DNA of 64,000 bases, from assembly GCF_027889715.1 (NCBI RefSeq), contig NZ_JAPJZH010000002.1, positions 124,001 through 188,000 of the forward strand. The letters are read 5' to 3'. Source of the stretch: Allohoeflea poritis. Its GTDB lineage: Bacteria; Pseudomonadota; Alphaproteobacteria; Rhizobiales; Rhizobiaceae. A program made the translations under genes and the position numbers. The notes beneath the pieces are model-generated. The model was not told the origin of the DNA. It was given only the letters and a program-made list of their open reading frames with translations, and did no database searches. Positions 25,453 through 33,802 of the stretch are shown in pieces (within the stretch, counting starts at the first letter, position 1; each line of letters opens with the position of its first letter).

Positions 25453-26001
25453 ATGAGCGAACAGCACAAATTCGCCGGCGAAGACGAGCACGCCGGCTTT
25501 GCGACACCCGTACAGGACTTGATCGCGGCGGCGTTCCTGATTGCGCTGTCGCTGTGGATCATGGTCGAAAGCGTACGCCTGACCAACCCCGGATCGCTTT
25601 CGACGACGCCAGGCCTGCTGCCGTTCCTGACGGCCGGCAGCCTGTGCGTCATGGCGCTGATCCTCGGCACCATGGCGCTCCGCCGCCGGGCCGCTGGCGC
25701 GACCGCCGCCGAAGACGATGAAAAGCCCGAACATGTGCGCACCGCGATGCTTGCGGCCTTTATCGGCGCCTATCTCCTGGCGCTGCAATATCTGAACTTC
25801 GAATATTCGGCGACGATCGCCGGCATGGAGCTCGGCTATGGCGGCTTCGAGGTCATCACCATCGTCTTCCTCACGGTCATCCTGGCGATCTTCTGGACCG
25901 GGGTCCTGTGGAAATGCCTCCTCGTCTCGGCGGTTTGGATCACGCTGCTTGCCGCAGCGTTCCGCTACGTGTTCGCCATTCCGTTACCGGGCTCGCTCTG
26001 A
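25453..26001 (+). CDS. Tripartite tricarboxylate transporter small subunit (TctB family)
   Basis: A 182-residue protein with four hydrophobic segments (DLIAAAFLIALSLWIMVESV, LLPFLTAGSLCVMALILGTMAL, AMLAAFIGAYLLALQYL and a C-terminal pair IVFLTVILAIFW-LLAAAFRYVFAI). The layout matches TctB. GGAAAGAG precedes the ATG. The tctA gene starts three bases after its stop. It supports the large permease in uptake of the acid bound by TctC. Confidence 0.87.
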   Translation: MSEQHKFAGEDEHAGFATPVQDLIAAAFLIALSLWIMVESVRLTNPGSLSTTPGLLPFLTAGSLCVMALILGTMALRRRAAGATAAEDDEKPEHVRTAMLAAFIGAYLLALQYLNFEYSATIAGMELGYGGFEVITIVFLTVILAIFWTGVLWKCLLVSAVWITLLAAAFRYVFAIPLPGSL

Positions 26002-26004
26002 CCC

Positions 26005-27501
26005 ATGATGCTGGAATCCATCCTTCAGGCGCTGACGCCTTACATTCTTCTGGTCACCCTTGCCGGCGTGTCGCTCGGTATCGTGTGGGGCGCAATGCCG
26101 GGCCTTTCGACGACTATGGCGATGGCCCTGCTCATCGGCCTTTCGGCCAGCATGGACCAGGCAACCGCCATCTCCTTCATGCTCGGCGTCTACACCGGCA
26201 GCGTCTTCGGCGGCGCGATCTCGGCGGTGCTCATCAATATTCCGGGAACGCCCGACGCCGTTCCGACCATGATCGAGGGGCACCAGCTTGCAAGGAGAGG
26301 CGAAGGCGGCAAGGCGCTGGGCATGGCCATCGGCGCCTCGTTCATCGGCAACTGGGTCGGCATTCTGCTGCTCATCGGTTTCATTCCGCTGATCCTCGCC
26401 TTCGCCCTGCATTTCCGGTCATGGGAAATGTTCCTGCTCGCGGTCATCGGCATCACCGTCAGCGGCTCGATGTCCGCCGGCAGCCTGCCGCTCAAGGGCT
26501 GGATCGCCGGCTGGCTCGGCCTGCTCGTCGCCTTTGTCGGCATCGATCCCATCCACGGCGTACCGCGCTTCACCTTCGGCACGCTCGAGCTGATGGACGG
26601 CATCAACTATGTCGCGGTGCTCATCGGCCTGTTCGGTCTTGCCGAAGTTCTTCGTGTGCTGCCGCAGCGCCAGCACTACTCCATTCCCTCAGAGGTCGGC
26701 CGTGTCATGCCGTCGCTGGGCATGCTGCTGCGCTATTTCCGCACCGCCGTCCGATCCGGCATTATCGGCACCCTGATCGGCGCGATCCCCGGTGCCGGTG
26801 CCAATGTGGCATCGTTCCTGTCCTACGATATCGGCCGGCGCAGGGCCAAACCCGAGGAGCGCAAGAAATGGGGCAAGGGCAGCTATGAGGCGATTGTCAG
26901 TTCGGAAGTCGCCAACAACGCCAATATCGGCGGATCCATGCTGCCCATGCTGGCGCTGGGCATTCCGGGCAATGCCGCCGCGGCCGCGCTGCTCGCCGCC
27001 CTCACCCTGAAGAACATCGTGGTCGGACCGACCATCGAGATCGATCATCCGGGCCTGATCTACTTCATCTATTCGGCGCTGATTGTCGCCAATATCCTGA
27101 TGTACGGGGCGGCGATCGCGCTGATCAAACCCTGCGTGAAACTGTTCAGCCTGCCGCGCGGGTTGCTTCTGCCGCTCATCATCCCGATCTGCGTCATCGG
27201 TGCCTACGCGGTGCGGCTCAGCATGTTCGACGTGTGGATCATGTTCGGCGCCGGCATTGCCGGCTACATCCTGCATGCATTCCGCTTCCCGACGGCTCCG
27301 GTCGTTCTCGGCGTCATTCTCGGGCCCCTTGCCGACGAGAATTTGCGCCGCGCCATGCTGCTCTTCGAGGACAAGTCCTTCGGCTTCGTCCTGTCGCAAT
27401 ATTTCGGCACATTCCTGCTTATCGCCCTTTGCGTCATCTTCGCCGAGGGCCTCATCCGCGCACGGCGCAACAGAAACCCGGTTGGAGGTGTTGGTGACTG
27501 A
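26005..27501 (+). CDS. Tripartite tricarboxylate transporter large permease (TctA family)
   Basis: A 498-residue polytopic protein. Diagnostic blocks are LGIVWGAMPGLSTTMAMALLIG, YTGSVFGGAISAVLINIPGTPDAVPTMIEGH, a mirrored GTLIGAIPGAGANVASFLSYDIGRR and EVANNANIGGSMLPMLALGIPGNAAAAALLAAL. These glycine/proline-rich loops are the pseudo-repeat that defines TctA. It transports the ligand delivered by TctC. Its last 8 bases overlap the following dehydrogenase gene, linking uptake and metabolism. Confidence 0.93.
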   Translation: MMLESILQALTPYILLVTLAGVSLGIVWGAMPGLSTTMAMALLIGLSASMDQATAISFMLGVYTGSVFGGAISAVLINIPGTPDAVPTMIEGHQLARRGEGGKALGMAIGASFIGNWVGILLLIGFIPLILAFALHFRSWEMFLLAVIGITVSGSMSAGSLPLKGWIAGWLGLLVAFVGIDPIHGVPRFTFGTLELMDGINYVAVLIGLFGLAEVLRVLPQRQHYSIPSEVGRVMPSLGMLLRYFRTAVRSGIIGTLIGAIPGAGANVASFLSYDIGRRRAKPEERKKWGKGSYEAIVSSEVANNANIGGSMLPMLALGIPGNAAAAALLAALTLKNIVVGPTIEIDHPGLIYFIYSALIVANILMYGAAIALIKPCVKLFSLPRGLLLPLIIPICVIGAYAVRLSMFDVWIMFGAGIAGYILHAFRFPTAPVVLGVILGPLADENLRRAMLLFEDKSFGFVLSQYFGTFLLIALCVIFAEGLIRARRNRNPVGGVGD

Positions 27502-28624
27502 GAAACGGAAGGAAATCGGCCTGGCGATCATCGGCTGCGGCACGATCGGACGCATTCGCGCGGAACTGGCCCGCGCCTATCCCGGTGTCGGCTGGATCGG
27601 CTTGTGCGACATCAAGTCCGATATCGGCGAAAAACTGCGCGACGATGTCAAAGCCGATTTCTTCACCACCGATTTCCGCGAGCTGCTCGCCCGCCCGGAA
27701 GTGACCGCCGCGATCATCGCGACGGACGAGAACTTCCACACCGACCCGACACTCGCCGCCGTCGAGCGCGGCCTTGACCTCTTCATCGAAAAACCGCTGG
27801 CGACCGACGCACGCCAGTCGCAGCAGATCCTCGACGCAATCAATGCCGCCGGCGTCGATGCCGTCGTCGGCTATACGCAGCGTTTCCGCCGCCGCTTCCT
27901 GGCGGTCAAGGAGCGGCTGGTGACCGGCCAGATCGGCGACGTGACATCGGTCGTTACGCGCGCCTTCATGAACCGCATGGTGCCCATCGCAACTGTCAGC
28001 CGCACCCAGGACCGGGCGAACCTGACACCGATGGTCGTCTCCGGCACCCATAGCCTCGACATGTGCATGTGGCTGATGGAAGGCAAGAAGCCGGTCTCGG
28101 TCTATGCCCAGTCCTGCGATGCGGCGCTCGGCAAATGGGGCACCAAGGATTCCACCTTCGGCATCTTCACCATGGATGACGGCACAATCTGGAGCATGAA
28201 CATCTCCTGGGCCCTGCCGGTTGTCTGGCCCGGCGCGGTCTACGGCATCGAGATCGGCATTGTCGGCACCAAGGGCGTCATCGATATCGAGGACACGCAC
28301 CGCGATGTGGTTCTGGCGACGGAGGTGGCGCAGGGCGCCGGCTACGCGCCGGAAGGCTTCGATCCCGGCGCGCCGCGCCACGTCGACTTCCTGACCAGCT
28401 ATCCGCCCGGCGACCTGCATGACAACCAGCTCTGGGGGCCGATGCGCGAGGAAACCAATGCCTGGTACCAGCGCGTCTATACCGGCCAGCGCACGCCGCA
28501 CGCCACGGCAACGGACGGCCACAACAACCTGCTCCTGACCATGGCGATGGACCTTTCGGCCAAGCGCGGACGGCCGGTCGAACTTCCCGCCGATCCGGAC
28601 GAGTTGATGCGGGAACTCGTCTGA
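27494..28624 (+). CDS. Gfo/Idh/MocA-family oxidoreductase
   Basis: A 376-residue NAD(P)-dependent dehydrogenase. The start is GTG 27494 with GGAGG five bases upstream, and overlaps the tctA stop by 8 bases. The Rossmann motif LAIIGCGTIGRIRAE begins near residue 9, and the EKPLATDA motif near residue 97 supplies the conserved lysine. SGTHSLDMCMW gives the expected histidine/aspartate pair. Translational coupling to the transporter suggests that it oxidises the imported compound or its derivative; inositol-2-dehydrogenase-like chemistry is possible. Confidence 0.88.
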   Translation: MTEKRKEIGLAIIGCGTIGRIRAELARAYPGVGWIGLCDIKSDIGEKLRDDVKADFFTTDFRELLARPEVTAAIIATDENFHTDPTLAAVERGLDLFIEKPLATDARQSQQILDAINAAGVDAVVGYTQRFRRRFLAVKERLVTGQIGDVTSVVTRAFMNRMVPIATVSRTQDRANLTPMVVSGTHSLDMCMWLMEGKKPVSVYAQSCDAALGKWGTKDSTFGIFTMDDGTIWSMNISWALPVVWPGAVYGIEIGIVGTKGVIDIEDTHRDVVLATEVAQGAGYAPEGFDPGAPRHVDFLTSYPPGDLHDNQLWGPMREETNAWYQRVYTGQRTPHATATDGHNNLLLTMAMDLSAKRGRPVELPADPDELMRELV

Positions 28625-29559
28625 TGGCAGCAATCCCGCTGAAATTCGGCGGTTATCAAGGGCCGGCCTCGGTACACACCCGAGGGGGACATGTTTTCGG
28701 CAACGCCCTGTCCGAGGAACTCGGCGGATCGATCGATTTCTCCTTCGACAGCAATATCGTGGAACGCGGGCAAAAGGCCTCGGACCTTCTTTCCATGGTG
28801 GAATCCGGCACGCTCGACGCCTGCTACTTCTCCTCCAGCTACCTGGCCTCGCGGGTGCCGGAACTTGGCATTTTCGACCAGCACTTCATCGTGCCGGACC
28901 GGACCCGCGCCTATGCGGTGCTCGACGGCGCGCTGGGCCTAGAACTGGCCGGGCTGATGCAGGAAAAGACCGGATTTGCGGTGCTCGATTTCTGGGACAA
29001 TGGCTTTCGCCATATCTCGAATGGCAAAGGACCGCTCCTCGCCCCGCAGGATTGCGCGGGCCTCCAGATCCGAACGCTCGCCAACGACAATCACCAGCGC
29101 GTCTTCCGCGCCCTCGGCTTCGAACCGAAAACCATCGACGTGCGCGACCTGCCGGCTGCGGTGGCGGACGGAACAGTGGACGCGCAGGAAAACCCGCTGA
29201 CCAACATCTACAATTTCGGCCTTCACAAACACCACAAGCATATCACGCTGACCCGCCACCTGATCGGCGTCGCGATGGTGCTCTTCAACAAGGACGCGGT
29301 GAATGCCTGGCCCTCGGACTTCAGGGAAGGCGTTCAGCGGGCGCTGCGCAAGGCAACGCTTGCCCAGCGTGGCTTCGCGGAAGAGGATGATGTCGTCTGC
29401 GCGGAAAAACTTATCGCCGAGGGCGTCGAGATCAGCGAACTCGGCGGTGACCAAAGGCGCGCCTTTGTCGATGCGACAGCCGACGAGGTGGCGAAAACGC
29501 GCGCGCAATTCGATGCAAGGTTGATCGGCCTGTTCGACGAGGACCTAGCGGGCAGGTAA
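28624..29559 (+). CDS. DctP-like solute-binding protein without signal peptide
   Basis: A 311-residue protein with the fold signature of TRAP binding proteins: GLQIRTLANDNHQRVFRALGFEPKTIDVRDLPAAVADGTVDAQENPLTNIYNFGLHKHHKHITLTRH. Unlike the protein encoded at 20531, it starts at once with MAAIPLKFGGYQG and has no signal peptide or lipobox, so it should stay in the cytoplasm. Its ATG overlaps the TGA of the dehydrogenase gene by one base (TGATG), so the start is firm. It may be an enzyme or a ligand sensor, or an exported protein whose signal was lost. No DctQM genes are beside it. Confidence 0.8.
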   Translation: MAAIPLKFGGYQGPASVHTRGGHVFGNALSEELGGSIDFSFDSNIVERGQKASDLLSMVESGTLDACYFSSSYLASRVPELGIFDQHFIVPDRTRAYAVLDGALGLELAGLMQEKTGFAVLDFWDNGFRHISNGKGPLLAPQDCAGLQIRTLANDNHQRVFRALGFEPKTIDVRDLPAAVADGTVDAQENPLTNIYNFGLHKHHKHITLTRHLIGVAMVLFNKDAVNAWPSDFREGVQRALRKATLAQRGFAEEDDVVCAEKLIAEGVEISELGGDQRRAFVDATADEVAKTRAQFDARLIGLFDEDLAGR

Positions 29560-29591
29560 GGCATCCCCCACCGGCTCGGGCATGCCGGCGT

Positions 29592-30128
29592 TCAGGCGTC
29601 TGCCATCCAGCGGCTCACCGCCCTGCCCCAATCGACAACCGCATCCGCCTCGGCCGGCAGCAGGGCCGCCAGATCGCCGGCGAATTCCTCGAAGGCCGGC
29701 TCATAGGTGTCGCGCACGGCGGTCAGCACCGGTATGCCGCGCTCGAGCGCCTTTTCGATGACAACGCGGAAACCGTGACCATCGGATTCGCCCTTGCCGA
29801 AGCGGTTGAGGACGAGAAGATCGACATTCTCTTCCAGCGTGCCGACGAGATCGCCGCATACACCGGCAAGCGCCTGCGGATCGAGCTTGCATCCGCGCGA
29901 GCCGGCACCGAGCGCCTGCGAAATCCGGTGCCGTTGACCCGTTTCGATATCTTCCAGATAGGTGATGTCGCAACAGGTGCTGGGATCCGGTGTCTCCCGC
30001 TGCACGTAGCCGGCAATGCGCAGGCCCTCCGCGCGCAACGCGGCAATCGCCGCGTCGAACACGCCGTCCACATGAAAATCCTTGCCGAAACGGATGGCCG
30101 CCAGTCGCCGCGCGGTCTTGTCTGTCAT
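29592..30128 (-). CDS. DUF2478-family protein
   Basis: A 178-residue protein of the DUF2478 family, often found near molybdenum transport or molybdoenzyme genes. It shows a ferredoxin- or P-loop-like pattern, LAAIRFGKDFHVDGVF, then DLLVLNRFGKGESDGHGFRVVIEKALERGIPVLTAV and a C-terminal EEFAGDLAALLP. The TCCDITYLEDI segment and GAGSRGCKLDP are conserved in the family. It lies 81 bases after the carbonic anhydrase gene and appears to be the last gene of the nitrate reductase operon. A role in molybdenum handling for NarG is plausible but unproven. Confidence 0.8.
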   Translation of the reverse strand: MTDKTARRLAAIRFGKDFHVDGVFDAAIAALRAEGLRIAGYVQRETPDPSTCCDITYLEDIETGQRHRISQALGAGSRGCKLDPQALAGVCGDLVGTLEENVDLLVLNRFGKGESDGHGFRVVIEKALERGIPVLTAVRDTYEPAFEEFAGDLAALLPAEADAVVDWGRAVSRWMADA

Positions 30129-30209
30129 TGGAAACTCCGTTGCATCACAACAGCTTACACATTTGCGCGCAAAGGCAAATGGGCCAAATTGCCGCCGATC
30201 GATAAAGGC

Positions 30210-30854
30210 TCAGGCATGACCCTGCCCAACCCAGTCGCTGTCCGCTTCGCCCGTCGCACCAGAAAGTCCCTTGCATCCGCATTCCAGGTCACGCAACAGC
30301 CCGTCATTGAGTCCGTAGACCCAGCCATGGATGGCCAGTTCCTTGCCGCGGCTCCAGGCCGAGCGAATGATCGGCGTCCGCGACAGGCTTTCCACCTGCG
30401 CCGCGATGCTCATCTCGCAAAGCCTGTTGAGGCGCGTATCGGGGTCGCCGATCTTCTCCAGTTCCTCGGCACATTGATCGGCCGTGTCCCGCACCGGCTG
30501 AAGCCAGTGGTCGATTATGCCGTGCCGGTGTCCGTCCATGGCCGCGCGCACGCCGCCGCAGCCATAATGCCCGCACACGATTATATGTTTTATTTCAAGG
30601 CTTTCCACCGCGTATTCAAGAACCGACAGCAGGTTGATATCGCCCCGGTGCACAAGGTTCGCGACATTGCGGTGCACGAACACCTCGCCCGGCTCCAGGC
30701 CGGTGATCACATTGGCCGGCACACGGCTGTCCGAACAGCCGATCCACAGATAATCCGGGCGCTGCAAGGCCGAAAGCCGACTGAAATAATCCGGGTCCTG
30801 TCGTTGTTTTTCGGTGGCCCATTGGATGTTGTGATCGAGCAGGTCAGACAGCAT
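30210..30854 (-). CDS. Beta-class carbonic anhydrase
   Basis: A 214-residue beta carbonic anhydrase, which interconverts carbon dioxide and bicarbonate. Zinc ligands are in IGCSDSRVP (Cys, and the Asp of the Asp-Arg dyad) and in HIIVCGHYGCGGV (His and Cys). The start is ATG 30854 after GGAGAAG; it overlaps the end of the hemerythrin-like gene by 11 bases. The frame is open upstream but lies inside that gene. Co-transcription with nar suggests a link to bicarbonate supply or pH balance during nitrate respiration. Confidence 0.92.
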   Translation of the reverse strand: MLSDLLDHNIQWATEKQRQDPDYFSRLSALQRPDYLWIGCSDSRVPANVITGLEPGEVFVHRNVANLVHRGDINLLSVLEYAVESLEIKHIIVCGHYGCGGVRAAMDGHRHGIIDHWLQPVRDTADQCAEELEKIGDPDTRLNRLCEMSIAAQVESLSRTPIIRSAWSRGKELAIHGWVYGLNDGLLRDLECGCKGLSGATGEADSDWVGQGHA

Positions 30855-31425
30855 GTTTCTTCTCCGGATAGTCGATACCGCGGCGCGCCGCCATGCGGCG
30901 CCCCAGATTGCGCAGGTCGTCATCGTTCAGACGCGCCCTGGCGAGTGGCATGACAATAGCATTTTCGACGATCAGATGCCTCCTTTCACCTGCGGCGAAG
31001 CGCTTGAGGAGCGCCGCGAACTCCGCGTCCGGAAAATCCGCGCGCCTCGTTTCAAGGGCCTGTGCCAATCCCTCGACAATCCGTTCCGCGTCGTCGTGGT
31101 CCGAAGCGTGTTCGAGGCTCAAGGCGCCAAGCACCATGTTTATGTCGTCCTCGGGAAGCGCCCGTCGGCGCAGCAATGGAAACAGGTCCTCTTCCTCATC
31201 GATGACGTGGAGGCCGAAATCGGATTTCATGAAACGCAGAACCGCTTCGGCCATCTCGCGATCGAAATCGTCCGCGTTGGCCAGGTCCTCCACCGCCTTG
31301 CAGAGGGAGCGCTGCCGGAAATGATCGGACAGGATGTAGTCAAGCGGCGCAAGAAGCTGTGCGACAGGCGGCGGCTCGCCGAGTGCGGCGATTGCCAGCT
31401 TGCGTGCTTGAGCCAGCCTGTCCAT
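30844..31425 (-). CDS. Hemerythrin HHE cation-binding domain protein
   Basis: A 193-residue four-helix protein of the hemerythrin-like HHE family. Likely diiron ligands are in DYILSDHFRQR, LHVIDEEEDLFPLL, LEHASDHDDAERIV and AGERRHLIVENAIVMPLA. Similar proteins act in oxygen or nitric oxide sensing, iron-sulfur cluster repair (YtfE/DnrN) or iron handling. AGGA precedes the ATG. It follows the isomerase gene after 10 bases and overlaps the carbonic anhydrase gene, within the nar operon. Protection against nitric oxide made from nitrite is the favoured guess. Confidence 0.88.
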   Translation of the reverse strand: MDRLAQARKLAIAALGEPPPVAQLLAPLDYILSDHFRQRSLCKAVEDLANADDFDREMAEAVLRFMKSDFGLHVIDEEEDLFPLLRRRALPEDDINMVLGALSLEHASDHDDAERIVEGLAQALETRRADFPDAEFAALLKRFAAGERRHLIVENAIVMPLARARLNDDDLRNLGRRMAARRGIDYPEKKHAV

Positions 31426-31435
31426 GCATCATGTC

Positions 31436-32353
31436 CTATTGAACCAGCGGCCCCTCGCCGGCCTTGAGGCTGACACCTTTAATGTCGGCCTTGCCGGCCA
31501 GAATGGCGATATATTGCGATACGGCCTTTGACCATGCAGCGGCTTCCAGCCAAGTGGCGATGCGTTCACGTACAAGCTCAAAGGGCAGCAACTCGCCCGG
31601 TTCCCTGCGGCCGAGTGCGATGATGTGGTAGCCGAACCGGCTTTCCACCGGAACCGGCGAGATCGCGCCTGGTTTCATCCGTTCGATCGCCCGTTCGAAT
31701 TCGGGCACGGTGCTGCCGCGAGTCAACTGCCCGAGATTGCCGCCCTGTTCGCGGGACGGACAGGCGGAATGCTCCCGTGCCAGGTCGGCAAAATCTTGCC
31801 GCCTGTCCGCGAGGTGGTCGCAGAGCCGCTGTGCCAGCGCAGATGCTGCCTTCCGCGCCGCGCCGTCTTCGGGCGCCGCTGCCAGCAGAATATGCCGCGC
31901 CTCGACGATCGGCTGCGACGAAAACCGGTCCGGGTTCTGTTCATAGAAACGCCGGCACTCCGCCTCACCCGCCGAGGGCACGTCCACTTCCCGGTCGATC
32001 AGAAGACGTATGGCTGCGTCCCGCTCGGTTTCCGGGCGCCCGTCCTTGTCGCGATCCGGTTCGACGGCAATCCCGAGACGCCGGGCTTCCTGCCAGAGGA
32101 GCTCGCGCACCACCAGGGCGCGGGCCGCTTCCGCGAGCGCGCCGCCCGGATTTTCCGCCGGATGGTTCTGGGCCTCGGCCAGGAGCTCGGTCTCGGCGAT
32201 CGCAACCCCGTTGACGCTGATCTCGCGCGTCACCGGTCCCGCCTTGGGCGGGATCGACGTGTCCGGTTCCTGATAGCTCGTGTAACCCTCGCCGTCCGGC
32301 CGCGGCGCAACCGCGGCCGGTTCGATGGACGGATTCCTGTAGACGATCGCCAT
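31436..32353 (-). CDS. Parvulin-type peptidylprolyl isomerase, nar-associated (NifM-like)
   Basis: A 305-residue protein. The rotamase domain occupies about residues 150-250, with VEARHILLAA, then GGNLGQLTRGSTVPEFERAIERMKPGAISPVPVESRFGYHIIALGRR. The N-terminal half is a helical SurA/NifM-like region (ISVNGVAIAETELLAEAQNHP). No signal peptide is evident, so it is expected in the cytoplasm. The ATG 32353 lies four bases after the narI stop, and a GTG directly before it could also be used. Isomerases in this position accompany nar operons in several proteobacteria and are thought to help NarGHI fold. Confidence 0.88.
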   Translation of the reverse strand: MAIVYRNPSIEPAAVAPRPDGEGYTSYQEPDTSIPPKAGPVTREISVNGVAIAETELLAEAQNHPAENPGGALAEAARALVVRELLWQEARRLGIAVEPDRDKDGRPETERDAAIRLLIDREVDVPSAGEAECRRFYEQNPDRFSSQPIVEARHILLAAAPEDGAARKAASALAQRLCDHLADRRQDFADLAREHSACPSREQGGNLGQLTRGSTVPEFERAIERMKPGAISPVPVESRFGYHIIALGRREPGELLPFELVRERIATWLEAAAWSKAVSQYIAILAGKADIKGVSLKAGEGPLVQ

Positions 32354-32356
32354 CAC

Positions 32357-33076
32357 TTACTCCGCCGGTATGCGGTTTGGCGCTTCGCGCCGGTTGCGCT
32401 CGCGCACCACCTGGTATCCCGGCCGCCACATGTAACGAACGGGCACACTCAGCATGTGTACGAGCCGTGAGAACGGGAAGATCAGGAAGATCGTCAGTCC
32501 AAGCAGGATATGCACCTGATAGGGCCAGGCCTGCGCGGCGACGAGCTCGGCGGTCCCGTCAATGCGGAGCGTGAGAATGCGCTGCGCCCATTCGGACAGC
32601 GCCAGCATGACCGATCCGTCCGTATGCTGCAGCGAATAAGGTACCGTGATCAGGCCAAGCGTGAGCTGTATCCACAAGATCACCAGGATCGCATTGTCGG
32701 CAAAGGTGGAGGTTGCGCGGATGCGCGGATCGAAGAACCTCCGGTGTATCAGCATTGTCAGCCCGATGAAGCAGACGATACCGGCGATCGATCCGGCGAT
32801 GATTGCCAGCAACTGCTTGGCCTCGGCCGAAATGAAGTGTTCGTAGACAAAGTGTGGGGTCAAAAGACCGACGAAATGGCCGAAAAACAGGAACAGCACG
32901 CCCACATGGAACAGCACCGAGCCCCAGACAAGCTGCCGCCGGCGCAGCAGCTGCGATGAACCCGACCGCCAGCTATAGGGCTCGCGTTCATAGCGCAGGA
33001 CGGAGCCGACGATCATGATCGCCAGCGCCACATAAGGGTAGACGGTAAAGAGCAGCGTATTGAGATAGTCCGACAT
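32357..33076 (-). CDS. narI: Respiratory nitrate reductase gamma subunit (cytochrome b)
   Basis: A 239-residue membrane cytochrome b that takes electrons from quinol and passes them to NarH. Five hydrophobic segments are visible, beginning YPYVALAIMIVGSVLRYERE. Heme-ligating histidines fall in HVGVLFLFFGHFVGLLTPH near the second segment and in YQVHILLGLTIFLIFPFSRLVHML at the end. GGAGG precedes the ATG. It lies 12 bases after narJ and directly before the isomerase gene. Confidence 0.95.
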   Translation of the reverse strand: MSDYLNTLLFTVYPYVALAIMIVGSVLRYEREPYSWRSGSSQLLRRRQLVWGSVLFHVGVLFLFFGHFVGLLTPHFVYEHFISAEAKQLLAIIAGSIAGIVCFIGLTMLIHRRFFDPRIRATSTFADNAILVILWIQLTLGLITVPYSLQHTDGSVMLALSEWAQRILTLRIDGTAELVAAQAWPYQVHILLGLTIFLIFPFSRLVHMLSVPVRYMWRPGYQVVRERNRREAPNRIPAE

Positions 33077-33088
33077 GAAAGCCTCCGT

Positions 33089-33802
33089 TCAGGCGTTCGG
33101 CGCGGCAGCACCGCTGTCCGGCTTGCGTTGATGGGCGCGTAACTGACGTTGCAGGCGGTCCGGGCCGCAGGCATTCTCGCCGGCATTGCCGCCGAAGGTG
33201 ACAACCTCTTCTTCCCAGACCCGGTCGAGTGCCTCCAGGTCGTCCGGATCATCCAGTGGCTCATTCAGAAGATCGTCGAGCAACGCCCGGTCGGGCTTTC
33301 CCCCGGCAATCAGCTCCAGCGCCGCGAAGGCGTTGGCGTAGATCGACTTGCGCTTCTTCAGCCGCTCGCGGAGAGCCGTCAGAATATGCGCCGTCTGCCC
33401 GAGGAGTTCGCAGGCCTCCGCCTCCGGTTTGGTCGACAGGAATTCCAGGAACATCGGCAGGTAATCCGGCAGTTCCTTGACGCCGATCTCGAAGCCGGCC
33501 TTGCGGTACATGTCCATCAGGTCGACCATGGCGCCGCCCCGGTCACGGCTTTCGCCATGCACATGTTCGAACAGATGCAGCGAAAGGGTCCGCGTGCGGT
33601 CGAAAAGATGGACGTAACGCTCCTGCGCGTCATAGAGATCGCGCCCGGCGATATCGTCACACAACCGCTTGAGAAACAGTTTCTCGCGATCCCCGAGGCC
33701 GGTATCGCCCATGACGGCGGCCTTCAGTTCGGGAATAGCGTCGACCAGTTCCTGCGTCGGATAGGTCAGCAGCAGCGAAATGACTTTGAGGGTTCTGTTC
33801 AT
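33089..33802 (-). CDS. narJ: Nitrate reductase molybdenum cofactor assembly chaperone
   Basis: A 237-residue TorD-like chaperone that binds the NarG N-terminus and aids insertion of the molybdenum cofactor and iron-sulfur cluster. ATG 33802 overlaps the narH TGA by one base. Family features include KVISLLLTYPTQELVDAIPEL at the N-terminus, SLHLFEHVHGESRDRGGAMVDLMDMYRKAGFEIGVKELPDYLPMFLEFLS in the centre. The protein is not part of the final enzyme. Confidence 0.95.
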   Translation of the reverse strand: MNRTLKVISLLLTYPTQELVDAIPELKAAVMGDTGLGDREKLFLKRLCDDIAGRDLYDAQERYVHLFDRTRTLSLHLFEHVHGESRDRGGAMVDLMDMYRKAGFEIGVKELPDYLPMFLEFLSTKPEAEACELLGQTAHILTALRERLKKRKSIYANAFAALELIAGGKPDRALLDDLLNEPLDDPDDLEALDRVWEEEVVTFGGNAGENACGPDRLQRQLRAHQRKPDSGAAAPNA

